Below, piece by piece: positions 18,772 to 26,926 of a stretch of DNA of 64,000 bases. The stretch spans positions 868,001-932,000 of the forward strand of contig NZ_LT703001.1 in the NCBI RefSeq assembly GCF_900149705.1. The letters run 5' to 3'. Each line of letters begins with the position of its first letter. Position 1 is the stretch's first letter. The notes under the pieces are model-generated. The model saw only the letters and a list, made by a program, of their open reading frames with translations, was not told the origin of the DNA and did not search any database. The DNA is from Sphingorhabdus sp. Alg231-15. GTDB taxonomy: Bacteria; Pseudomonadota; Alphaproteobacteria; Sphingomonadales; Sphingomonadaceae. The position numbers and the translations under genes are program-made.

Positions 18772-19644
18772 ATGCGCCGTTTCACTCATTTTACCTGTGT
18801 TGACTGGTCTGGCGCGAAGACCGAGCGGCCCAATGGCATTGCCGCCGCCACTATTGGACCGGAGGGACCGCCTGCCCTTCTCCGCCCCGAACCGAGATGG
18901 TCTCGTGCAGATGTACGCGACTGGTTGCTGCAGATTGCCGCTGCGAAGCAGGACATGCTGATCGGATTTGACCTGTCCATGGCTCTGCCTTTTCACGACA
19001 TTGGCGGCTATTTCCCGCAATGGGATGACAGTCCCTCCGATGCATCTGAATTGTGGAAATTGGTAGAGCGCTTGTCCGCTACCGATCCGCATTTGAATAT
19101 TCTCTCCTTTCTCGAACACCCGCAAGCCGCGCGCCATTTCCGCCACAGCCGTGACCATGTTGGCGACTTATTTACTGGCGGGACGGGACGACTACGCGTG
19201 GTTGAGCACCATCAACGCGAAACCGGTCAAGCCAATAGCGCCAGTTGCTTCAATCTGGTTGGCGCGGCACAAGTTGGCAAATCCAGCCTTACCGGGATGC
19301 GGATGCTGAATCAGCTCAATCGCGTCATACCGGTCTGGCCTTTCGATCCGGTACCGCAAAGCGGACCAATGATTGTCGAGATTTACACGACCATTGCGGC
19401 GCTGGCCGCTGGATTGCCCAAAGGAAAAAGCAAGATACGGGATCGCGAGGGACTGGAGACAGCTCTACATAATCTGGCAACACAGTTACCGGCCAAATTG
19501 GAACGCTATGATGATCATAGTACAGACGCACTGATAACTGCGGCATGGATGAAGAATGCCAGTGCAGACAGGCGCTTGTGGTGCCCACCAAAGCTGACAG
19601 ATGAAATAGCGCAAAAAGAGGGCTGGACCTTTGGTGTTTTTTGA
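18772..19644 (+). CDS. Conserved protein with RNase H-like acidic motifs, unknown function
   Basis: This 290-residue soluble protein begins with a strand motif CVDWSGAK and continues with IGFDLSMAL (about residue 63), EIYTTIAAL (about 203) and STDALITAAW (about 246). The spacing of the acids Asp, Asp, Glu, Asp on alternating strands and helices recalls the RNase H-like fold, as in DUF429-type proteins. I cannot assign a function. It follows a terminator and precedes tRNA-Thr, so it is probably transcribed alone. Confidence 0.72.
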   Translation: MRRFTHFTCVDWSGAKTERPNGIAAATIGPEGPPALLRPEPRWSRADVRDWLLQIAAAKQDMLIGFDLSMALPFHDIGGYFPQWDDSPSDASELWKLVERLSATDPHLNILSFLEHPQAARHFRHSRDHVGDLFTGGTGRLRVVEHHQRETGQANSASCFNLVGAAQVGKSSLTGMRMLNQLNRVIPVWPFDPVPQSGPMIVEIYTTIAALAAGLPKGKSKIRDREGLETALHNLATQLPAKLERYDDHSTDALITAAWMKNASADRRLWCPPKLTDEIAQKEGWTFGVF

Positions 19645-19685
19645 AGCAAAGAGCGCTCGTTCGTGGCTAAGGCCATCAAACCAGC

Positions 19686-19761
19686 GCCGAATTAGCTCAG
19701 CTGGTAGAGCAACCGCCTTGTAAGCGGTAGGTCATCCGTTCGAGTCGGATATTCGGCACCA
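19686..19761 (+). tRNA. tRNA-Thr (anticodon TGT)
   Basis: The acceptor arms are GCCGAAT and ATTCGGC, the anticodon stem is ACCGC/GCGGT, and the loop CTTGTAA gives anticodon TGT (19719-19721). The T-arm contains GTTCGAGTC. The CCA end is encoded (19759-19761). Confidence 0.97.
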
Positions 19762-19806
19762 TTTTTGCGGATCAAAGTTCGTCCGGGGGACGAACGCCCG
19801 CAAAAA
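19762..19806. other. Long hairpin directly after tRNA-Thr
   Basis: Outer arms TTTTTGCGG (19762-19770) and CCGCAAAAA (19798-19806) enclose inner arms GTTCGTCC (19777-19784) and GGACGAAC (19788-19795). The T-tract precedes the stem instead of following it, on both strands, so it is not a canonical terminator. It may be a tRNA 3' processing or attenuation structure. Confidence 0.55.
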
Positions 19807-19944
19807 CCCCGCAGCATAAGCAAGGGTGGCCGCAAATAACAGCAACGACCGCCAAAACCTCCCCGAGCGGCCTGAACACCCTCCTCAACATCTCATTCAG
19901 TTTCCAGATGAAACTCGCCATAACCTCACCGCACCCACAAAAAA

Positions 19945-19970
19945 AGCCCTGCCAGTTTCCCGGCAGGGCT
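19945..19970 (-). terminator. Rho-independent terminator of the first TonB-dependent receptor gene
   Basis: Arms AGCCCTGCC (19945-19953) and GGCAGGGCT (19962-19970) pair perfectly. On the minus strand the stem is followed by a run of T (complement of the A run at 19939-19945). It lies 21 bp after the receptor stop and closely matches the terminator at 23038-23063. Confidence 0.9.
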
Positions 19971-19991
19971 CCTTTCCACGTGACGATCTCT

Positions 19992-22859
19992 TTAGAACCT
20001 GATGCCAGCTCCAATGCCATAGCGGCGTGGGTCCAGCGTAAAGATATTCGTGAACAATCCCGAAGACGCATCAGTCAGATAGAGACCTGTCGTCGAGTTG
20101 CTGTCGAAGATATTCTGGACAAAGGCCCGGACATACCAGCGGTCATCCCCACCATTTAGCTGGATCTGCGCATTGGCTTGGGTGAAGCCTTCGATCTTGT
20201 TGACATTACCGTTAAAGACGCTGCCCGTCTGATCACCGGTATAAGCAATATCGACGCGCGGAACGAGGGTCCAGCCACTGTCAAAGTTATGCGTGTACTG
20301 GACGCCGGCCGATACCTTCACATTCGGAGCCTGTGGCAGATCATTGCCGCGCAGGTTAACCTGAACACCAGGGCTCAGCACCTGAATGCCGGCAGCATCA
20401 AAACCAGCACCGATCGCGGCAGCCTGAGCTTCCAACACACCGCAAATGCCGAACGCACCAGTAGATGCGATCCCGCCATCTGTCGGGAAAGGCGTGGTTG
20501 GTTGTAGCCCAAGTCCGCCGTTAATGGCATTGACGAAGGCATTGGTACCAGCGCTATTGCCTGCCGTTCCAGGCACGACCGCACAATTTGCGCCATTGGT
20601 GATATCCTTGATGATCACGGCATCTGCTCGGCCACCGCCTGGATCACGTGGGTTTGAAAACAGCTGATCGCCCTTCACTTCGGTGTTCAGATAGCTGAAG
20701 CCCATATTGATCACCCAGTCAGGGTCGGGCCGCACGATCGCTTCAATCTCGACACCGTAAATATCGGCATCAATTGTGTCATTGACCGATGTCCTTGCGA
20801 TAATCCGGCTCAGCTGCAAGTCCTTGTATTTATAGTAGAACGCAGTCGCATTCAGCTGGAGCATACCACCTGCGATGGTGTTTTTCGAACCGATTTCAAA
20901 AGCATCAATCTGCTCAGGATCGAATGATTCTGGCACCGCGAAAATCGGCTGCAGCGGCGGATTGATACCGCCGGACTTATAGCCCCGAGAATAGGATGCA
21001 TAGATCAGGTTATCCGGCGAGAATTGCCAATCGACAACGAAACGGCCAGTAATCTCATCGAAGGACACGTTGCGTGACTGAACGAGCTGATTGCCCGGTG
21101 TCCCCGGGTCCGCATCAAAGGCCCCGACGAAAGGCGAATCAAAGACATCTCCGGTCTGGTTAAAAGGCACCAGGAAGCTGGCTAGTGTCGAGCGTGCCGT
21201 GACCGATTTCTTGTCATTATTATAACGCAAACCACCAGTAATTTTCAGTGTGTCGGACAGATCAAAATAGGCCTCACCAAAAATACCGTAAGATTTTAGT
21301 CTGAAGTCCTGGGTGTTGTTGCGGAAGAACGGTGTACCAAGATATCCGGCTCCGCCACCAAGAACACCAGAGATATAGTCAATCGCAAATGTGTTCACAT
21401 AATAGCTGTTTTGCCCGAGATCATTCTCCGCATAAATCCCGCCAAGAAGGAAATTAAATGGGCCATCAAGATCGGAACTGACAATGCCCTCAACCGACCA
21501 TGACGTATTGTCCTGATCAGACCGGTCGAGCGAAATCGGCGTATCGGCACATATACGGTTGCCGCCGAAACTGCCTAGACCGGTTGGGTCAGTATCCGAA
21601 GTACATAGCTGTGTACCAGAGGTCACCGCATCAAGAACTGGCTGAAATGCACCCAGTGGTCCGGCGCCGCCGGCAGACAGTGCATTAAAAGTCGCTAGGG
21701 CAGCATCAATGTCCGTCCGGGTCAGGACCGAAGTGTTATAGTCTTGCCGGGAGTCGACCTCAGTTTCCTGATAGGTGCCGGTTAATGCAACATTGATCGG
21801 GCCAAAATCATGCTCGAAATGGGCCTGCAACTGCAGCTCGTCAGTAAAATATTCCGGCGTGAAATCCGTCCGGACTTGGCGAACGTCATTAGGTTCAACA
21901 AATCCAGCATGGCCATCGGGACCGTAAAGACTGTTCAGCCCCAGTGCGCCAGGCAAACCGTTAATGGCGAAAAATTCAGCAGAACCGAGCGTCCCGGTGA
22001 AGGTTGCATTGGTATTGACCTTGTCAAAGTCGCGGCGCGAGTTGAGACAACCAAGCACACCGGTCGGGTCACGTTGACACAGCTGCTTTTGAATACGGGC
22101 TCGGTCATCATCCTCGCGGAAATAATATGCCATCAGGTCGATAGAGGTATCAGGCGTTGGCTCCCATTTTATTGATGCGCGCACAGCGTACATGTCACGC
22201 CCGTCGATCCGACTGTTGTCGAACAGGTTTTCAGTATAGCCGTCCCGGTTCAGGTAAAAGCCAGCAACCCGAACGCCAAGCGTGTCCCCAAGCGGTACAT
22301 TGATCATGCCCTTCAGCTTGATTGACTGGAAATTGCCATATTCGCCATCAACCGACGCGCCGAATTCGCTGAGGTCAGGCTTAGCGGTCACAACATTGAC
22401 CACACCCGAAGTAGCGTTGCGTCCAAATAGCGTGCCTTGCGGACCGCGCAGCACTTCAACCCGTTCAAGATCGAAATATTCGGTTTCGAACAATCGCGTG
22501 TTGAACAGCGGCGAATCATTCAAGTGAATCGCCGTGGCGGAGTCACAGGACACACCGACGCAAAGGTCGCCAATACCACGGATGGTAAAGCTCGACGCGG
22601 TAAAGTTACTTTTGGTGAACGAGACATTGGGCAGCGTTAGTTGTAGATCCGATGCATTCTCGATCTGCTGTGCCTCGAGCGCTTTTGAGTCAAATGCCGA
22701 AACAGCAATCGGTACTTCTTGTAGGCTTTGCGCCTGACGCTGTGCGGTCACGATAATGACATTGTCATCAAAGTCATCATTCGCCTGATCTGCTTGCGCC
22801 CATGCTGGTGTAGCCACAGCAGATATAGCTGTGGCGGCTAATAGTAACGATTTACGCAT
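19992..22859 (-). CDS. TonB-dependent outer-membrane receptor
   Basis: This energy-dependent outer-membrane importer is 955 residues long. A signal peptide ends near AWAQ (residue 22). The TonB box lies in NVIIVTAQR, the plug domain contains VEVLRGPQGTLFGRNATSG, and a long 22-strand-type barrel ends in GIRF with terminal Phe. The substrate is unknown; sphingomonad genomes carry many such receptors for siderophores, oligosaccharides or aromatic compounds. The ATG at 22859 is 3 bp inside an adjacent ATG and has GGGAGAG at better spacing. It is probably monocistronic, with its own terminator and a 14-bp palindrome upstream. Confidence 0.94.
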   Translation of the reverse strand: MRKSLLLAATAISAVATPAWAQADQANDDFDDNVIIVTAQRQAQSLQEVPIAVSAFDSKALEAQQIENASDLQLTLPNVSFTKSNFTASSFTIRGIGDLCVGVSCDSATAIHLNDSPLFNTRLFETEYFDLERVEVLRGPQGTLFGRNATSGVVNVVTAKPDLSEFGASVDGEYGNFQSIKLKGMINVPLGDTLGVRVAGFYLNRDGYTENLFDNSRIDGRDMYAVRASIKWEPTPDTSIDLMAYYFREDDDRARIQKQLCQRDPTGVLGCLNSRRDFDKVNTNATFTGTLGSAEFFAINGLPGALGLNSLYGPDGHAGFVEPNDVRQVRTDFTPEYFTDELQLQAHFEHDFGPINVALTGTYQETEVDSRQDYNTSVLTRTDIDAALATFNALSAGGAGPLGAFQPVLDAVTSGTQLCTSDTDPTGLGSFGGNRICADTPISLDRSDQDNTSWSVEGIVSSDLDGPFNFLLGGIYAENDLGQNSYYVNTFAIDYISGVLGGGAGYLGTPFFRNNTQDFRLKSYGIFGEAYFDLSDTLKITGGLRYNNDKKSVTARSTLASFLVPFNQTGDVFDSPFVGAFDADPGTPGNQLVQSRNVSFDEITGRFVVDWQFSPDNLIYASYSRGYKSGGINPPLQPIFAVPESFDPEQIDAFEIGSKNTIAGGMLQLNATAFYYKYKDLQLSRIIARTSVNDTIDADIYGVEIEAIVRPDPDWVINMGFSYLNTEVKGDQLFSNPRDPGGGRADAVIIKDITNGANCAVVPGTAGNSAGTNAFVNAINGGLGLQPTTPFPTDGGIASTGAFGICGVLEAQAAAIGAGFDAAGIQVLSPGVQVNLRGNDLPQAPNVKVSAGVQYTHNFDSGWTLVPRVDIAYTGDQTGSVFNGNVNKIEGFTQANAQIQLNGGDDRWYVRAFVQNIFDSNSTTGLYLTDASSGLFTNIFTLDPRRYGIGAGIRF

Positions 22860-22936
22860 CATTCTCTCCCAATCCCGAACCATCATTCTGGAGAGTGAAG
22901 CTTTTGCTCATCCCCCCAGATGTCCTAATCTTCAAC

Positions 22937-22950
22937 TAATCGATCGATTA
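22937..22950. promoter_or_regulatory. 14-bp perfect palindrome upstream of the first TonB receptor
   Basis: TAATCGATCGATTA is a perfect palindrome located about 80 bp before the receptor ATG at 22859. Its size and form suit a homodimeric repressor such as a TetR-type protein. No regulator gene is adjacent. The operator role is inferred. Confidence 0.4.
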
Positions 22951-23037
22951 AGTCCAGACTGAAATGATAAAATTGCACCAGCACGTTACATTTTTGCACC
23001 TATATTTCTGAAATTGGCGGAAATTAAACATAAAAAA

Positions 23038-23063
23038 AGCCCCGCCAGTTTCCTGGCAGGGCT
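23038..23063 (-). terminator. Rho-independent terminator of the second TonB-dependent receptor gene
   Basis: Arms AGCCCCGCCA (23038-23047) and TGGCAGGGCT (23054-23063) pair with one C-A mismatch around a GTTTCC loop. A T-run follows on both strands. It ends 23 bp from the receptor stop. Confidence 0.9.
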
Positions 23064-23085
23064 CTTTTTTGGATTCTGGCTTCGC

Positions 23086-25644
23086 TTAGAATTTAAAGCG
23101 AACAACACCGCCGTAAGTGCGCGGTGGGCTTGGGTAACCTGAGACGGTACCAGACTGTGCCACACCATCGAATACCGTCGCAATATACCGGTCATCGAGC
23201 AAGTTACGCGCATACACGCCAACTTCAAGACCATTGTCGAGAGCAAGCGTCATCGAAGCATTCACAAGATTTACTTCGCGGCGGAAGATCTCGGTGTTGC
23301 CCACATTCGTATTAAACTCTGGCAAACCGTTGTTGATATCCGTGTTGCTCTCGTGATTGAAGTCCACGCGCGTGATCAGACGATTGCCCGAAGCTCCGAA
23401 TTCGTGGGTATATGTCGCCGAAGTTGCGATTGCCCACGCTGGAATACCACCTGGGCGTGCACCGGTAAGATCACCAAGCACACTGCCTGGGAAATCATCG
23501 AACAACGGATCAAGGTGGGTCATCGCGAATGTAAACACCAGACCGTCGGTTGGCTGAACGTTAACATCCAGCTCAAAACCCTGCACCGACTGCTCACCAG
23601 CGTTACGCAGCGCAAAACCGGTTCCGGTGAAAGCAAAGCTCTGGAAGCCCTCAATTGTCTGATCGAACAGAGCAAGGTTGACTCCAATTCCTGGCCATTG
23701 CGCCTTGATGCCGACTTCATAGACTTCGGCTTCTTCTGGCCCGGCAAAGCGTGAACCCGTGACCAGATTTGGTACTGCCAAGCCCGCATCCAGGATTGGC
23801 GACGATGGAGCCGCGAAGGTTGATCCACCCGGCCCCGCCGTGAAGTCTGCATTCGACGGACGGCTATCGCGCGACAGGTTGATCGAGCTCGCTTTAAAAC
23901 CGGTCGCATAGCTGGCGTAGACGTTCACTTCCGGTGAAATTTCATAAGAAGCGCGCAGCAAGTATGTGAACTTGTCGTCGTTTGTCCGACCATCTTCAAC
24001 CGCGTTTGGAATGGTCACAAATGGCGGCTGGAACTGGAATGCCGCAAGACCGATCAACGGGTTTACGGTTGGATCGGTTGCCGCAGCAAGCAGAGCGGCC
24101 TGGTTCGCAGCCGGCAATGCCTGGAACTGGTCACGATTAGTGACGGCGCCAGCAGTCGCACCAACGATAAAGGCATCAACCAGGTTAACTTGACCAAGCG
24201 GGTCGAAAGACTGCTGCGCAAGCGCGAAGTCCTTTGAATCGTCGGTGTAGTTAAATCCGCCGGTAAACACGAGGCCATCAAGTGGTTCGAAATCGACTGT
24301 ACCGAAGATCGACCAAGAGGTGTTGTCCATGCTGAACTGCTCAGAAGTCAGCAGAGGCGTGTTGAAGATGCTCTCTTGTGGCAAGCCGAGACCAGCTTCT
24401 ACACCGTTGAACACGGATGGCAGGCCGGCCAGCACGTCGGCAGGGTTGCCGCCAGCGAGAATTTCGAACACGTCGCGGATATCGCTGCCGTTCTGAATAG
24501 CGCTGTCCTGTGAAATGGACTCATCAAAATAGAAACCACCAAGCAGGAAGTTGATCGGACCATCGAAATCCGAAGTAATTCGGATTTCCTGTGTGAAGGT
24601 TTCGACATCCTGATCACGCGTTTCCGTCGCGAGGGAAGCACTGGTGTAATCAATATCTGACAGGAAGAAGTTCTTCAGTTCACGATAAGAGGTGATCGAT
24701 GTAACCGAGATCGGGCCGGTATCCCAATCGACTTGTATCGAACCGCCATAATTGTCGACTTCGTTGGTCGGCACAAAGTTGAGGAACACTTCATCACTAA
24801 AGAAATCAGTGTTTAGCTGTCCGCCCACTAGATTGAGTGCGCCGGTAACAGGCCCGGAAACAACCGTGCTCACCTGACAGCAGACCTCATCGATACGCGA
24901 GTAATCTGCAATCGCACGGATACGTAAATCTGGCGTTGGCTCAATCAGCAACTGTCCACGTGCGGACCAGCGGTTGCGATCATTCTGCTCTTCATCAAGA
25001 TTAATGATGGTGGAGTAACCGTCGCGGCGGTTATAGCTGCCGTCGACAGAGAATGCGATGTTTTCGGTGATAGGGCCGGTTACATCAGCCTTAAGGACGA
25101 CCGAATTGAAATTACCGTAGCTGGCCTCAACCGCACCGCCGAATTCAAATTGTGGCTCACGCGTAATAACCGAAATAACGCCTGCGGATGCGTTCTTACC
25201 AAACAGCGTCGATTGCGGGCCGTTCAGAACCTCGATGCGCTGGACGTTGGGAAGATCTGACAAAGCAGCAGCCGAACGTGAGCGGAAAACACCATCGATA
25301 AAGACACCAACTGACGGCTCGATGCCAAAGTTGTTATCGCCATTACCGAAACCGCGAATGATGAAGGTTGAAGCCGAAGAGGTCTGGAGCTGGCTGACGC
25401 GCAGTGAAGGCGTAACTGTCTGCAGGTCGAGCACATCTCGGATTTGCGCAGCTTCGAGCGTTTCTCCGGTTGTTACCGAGACCGAAATCGGGGTCTCTTG
25501 CAGCGACTGCGCGCGTTTGGTCGCTGTCACGATGATGACATTATCGTCAACGAATTCTTCGTCTTGCACGTCCTGCGCATAAGCAGGCACAGCAGACATC
25601 AGGCCACCTAGAGCGGTAGCGGTCAAAAATTTGGTTATCTTCAT
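23086..25644 (-). CDS. TonB-dependent outer-membrane receptor
   Basis: This is a second 852-residue TonB-dependent importer. The signal peptide ends near AYAQ (residue 24). The TonB box lies in NVIIVTATKRAQSLQE, the plug has IEVLNGPQSTLFGKNASAG, and the barrel ends in VVRFKF. Its N-terminal region closely parallels that of the downstream receptor, but the barrels differ in length. GGGAG precedes the ATG at 25644. The substrate is unknown. Its own terminator separates it from the next receptor. Confidence 0.94.
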   Translation of the reverse strand: MKITKFLTATALGGLMSAVPAYAQDVQDEEFVDDNVIIVTATKRAQSLQETPISVSVTTGETLEAAQIRDVLDLQTVTPSLRVSQLQTSSASTFIIRGFGNGDNNFGIEPSVGVFIDGVFRSRSAAALSDLPNVQRIEVLNGPQSTLFGKNASAGVISVITREPQFEFGGAVEASYGNFNSVVLKADVTGPITENIAFSVDGSYNRRDGYSTIINLDEEQNDRNRWSARGQLLIEPTPDLRIRAIADYSRIDEVCCQVSTVVSGPVTGALNLVGGQLNTDFFSDEVFLNFVPTNEVDNYGGSIQVDWDTGPISVTSITSYRELKNFFLSDIDYTSASLATETRDQDVETFTQEIRITSDFDGPINFLLGGFYFDESISQDSAIQNGSDIRDVFEILAGGNPADVLAGLPSVFNGVEAGLGLPQESIFNTPLLTSEQFSMDNTSWSIFGTVDFEPLDGLVFTGGFNYTDDSKDFALAQQSFDPLGQVNLVDAFIVGATAGAVTNRDQFQALPAANQAALLAAATDPTVNPLIGLAAFQFQPPFVTIPNAVEDGRTNDDKFTYLLRASYEISPEVNVYASYATGFKASSINLSRDSRPSNADFTAGPGGSTFAAPSSPILDAGLAVPNLVTGSRFAGPEEAEVYEVGIKAQWPGIGVNLALFDQTIEGFQSFAFTGTGFALRNAGEQSVQGFELDVNVQPTDGLVFTFAMTHLDPLFDDFPGSVLGDLTGARPGGIPAWAIATSATYTHEFGASGNRLITRVDFNHESNTDINNGLPEFNTNVGNTEIFRREVNLVNASMTLALDNGLEVGVYARNLLDDRYIATVFDGVAQSGTVSGYPSPPRTYGGVVRFKF

Positions 25645-25675
25645 TATCTACTCCCGAAAACTTTTAGTGCGGAGA

Positions 25676-25689
25676 TCTAGTAAACTAGA
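25676..25689. promoter_or_regulatory. Inverted repeat upstream of the second TonB receptor
   Basis: TCTAGT-AA-ACTAGA lies about 32 bp before the receptor start, where it would overlap the leader or promoter. An operator role is only suggested by position and symmetry. Confidence 0.3.
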
Positions 25690-25836
25690 ACGACCCTCCA
25701 ACTAAGCCCGCATTGAGAGAATTCATGGCATTAGTCCACCGCTTCTCATGCTTTACAGACCAGTAAGTATTATTATTGCACGAAAGGGCCCAAAAACGTT
25801 GCAACCAAGCAACAGATGGCACGTGAATGTAAGGAA

Positions 25837-25921
25837 TGGTGCCCCTGGCCCGACTCGAACGGGCACTCCTTGCGGAACTCGATTTTGAGTCGAGCGCGTC
25901 TACCAATTCCACCACAGGGGC
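25837..25921 (-). tRNA. tRNA-Leu (anticodon CAA)
   Basis: The gene is 85 nt with acceptor arms GCCCCTG/CAGGGGC. The anticodon stem CTCGA/TCGAG encloses loop CTCAAAA, giving anticodon CAA. A long variable arm of the class II type and an encoded CCA are present. Confidence 0.97.
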
Positions 25922-26013
25922 TGATTTGCGTTGCCGCAGACTGGCACTTGCGAAATCGACGCTCTGTTAGCGGAGTAAAATTTTGCTGGCAACCCTCTGC
26001 GTGCCATTTCCTG

Positions 26014-26775
26014 CTAGAGTAGATTTCCGCCCATCATTGTCTGGACGATCCACAAAGGAAAGGCAGTGATCGCCATAAAGCTACCAAGCGGTAGAGCGCT
26101 ATCTGTCGTAACCGTTTGGCCGCGGACGCGCATGGTCAACGCAGACAGCAATCCGACCAGCGCTGCCCCCAAAATCACCAATGGAAGCGCTGACCACCCC
26201 AGCCAGCAGCCAATAGCCCCCAGCATTTTCGGATCACCGCCCCCCAAACCTTCGCGGCCGCGAAGCAACCGATAGCTCCAACCAATGATAAAAAGCGCTG
26301 CAAAGCCGGCAGCACCGCCAATCAACCGGTCAATAATATCGGGGGTATCAATGAAAAATGATGCGGCCAAGCCGCTTATTGCCAATGTCAAAGTAAGCCG
26401 GTCCGGCAACCAGTGATGCTGTGCATCCAACGCTGCCAATGCGATCAAAAGCCAGCCAAAAATCGCGCCCACCAATCCTGCACTTCCAGGGTCGACCAGA
26501 AAAGCCAGACCACCAATCAAAGCAGCACCGAGCTCTATCATCAAATGATCGGGGTTTATTGTGGCGCCGCATCTGGCGCATTTTCCAGAACGCAGCAAAT
26601 AGCTGATCACTGGGATCAGATCTATCGCCCGGAGCTGCTGATCGCAGCTGTCGCAGCGCGAACGCCCTGACATCACTGATTGACCCTTCGGCCATCGAAC
26701 AACAATAGTTGCCAGAAAACTACCGATTATGAGCCCGAAAATGGCACCAACAAGAGGATAGACATGATCTGGCAA
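26014..26775 (-). CDS. Prepilin peptidase (A24 aspartic protease, PilD/GspO-like)
   Basis: This inner-membrane enzyme cleaves and methylates type IV prepilins or type II secretion pseudopilins. Two CxxC pairs in the cytosolic loop (CDSCDQQL and CARCGA) form the zinc site. Catalytic aspartates lie in LDAQHHWLPD and GGGDPKMLG. Around seven or eight membrane helices are visible. I chose a TTG at 26775 because GGAG lies 6 bp upstream and the N-terminus then matches the family; an earlier TTG at 26832 adds 19 hydrophilic residues. No pilin or secretion genes are nearby. Confidence 0.88.
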   Translation of the reverse strand: MPDHVYPLVGAIFGLIIGSFLATIVVRWPKGQSVMSGRSRCDSCDQQLRAIDLIPVISYLLRSGKCARCGATINPDHLMIELGAALIGGLAFLVDPGSAGLVGAIFGWLLIALAALDAQHHWLPDRLTLTLAISGLAASFFIDTPDIIDRLIGGAAGFAALFIIGWSYRLLRGREGLGGGDPKMLGAIGCWLGWSALPLVILGAALVGLLSALTMRVRGQTVTTDSALPLGSFMAITAFPLWIVQTMMGGNLL

Positions 26776-26926
26776 TATCAGCTCCGGAAAAACACAAGAA
26801 AGCCGATTGGCATGGTGTGCATAGATGTTCAATGCTGCGATTGAAAAAGCAGCCGGCCACCACTATGTGGAGAACCAAGATTCAATATGCCAATGCGGCC
26901 CAGATATCCTTTGAAAGGTAAGCCTA

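Noticed and set aside
18229-19158. 309-residue open frame on the minus strand
   Set aside because: It crosses the end of the channel gene, its terminator and the start of the next gene, all on the opposite strand, and shows no motif.
19686-26775. Genomic island inserted at a tRNA gene
   Set aside because: Three tRNAs border gene blocks, but I found no integrase and no direct repeat of a tRNA 3' end downstream, so there is no attachment-site evidence.
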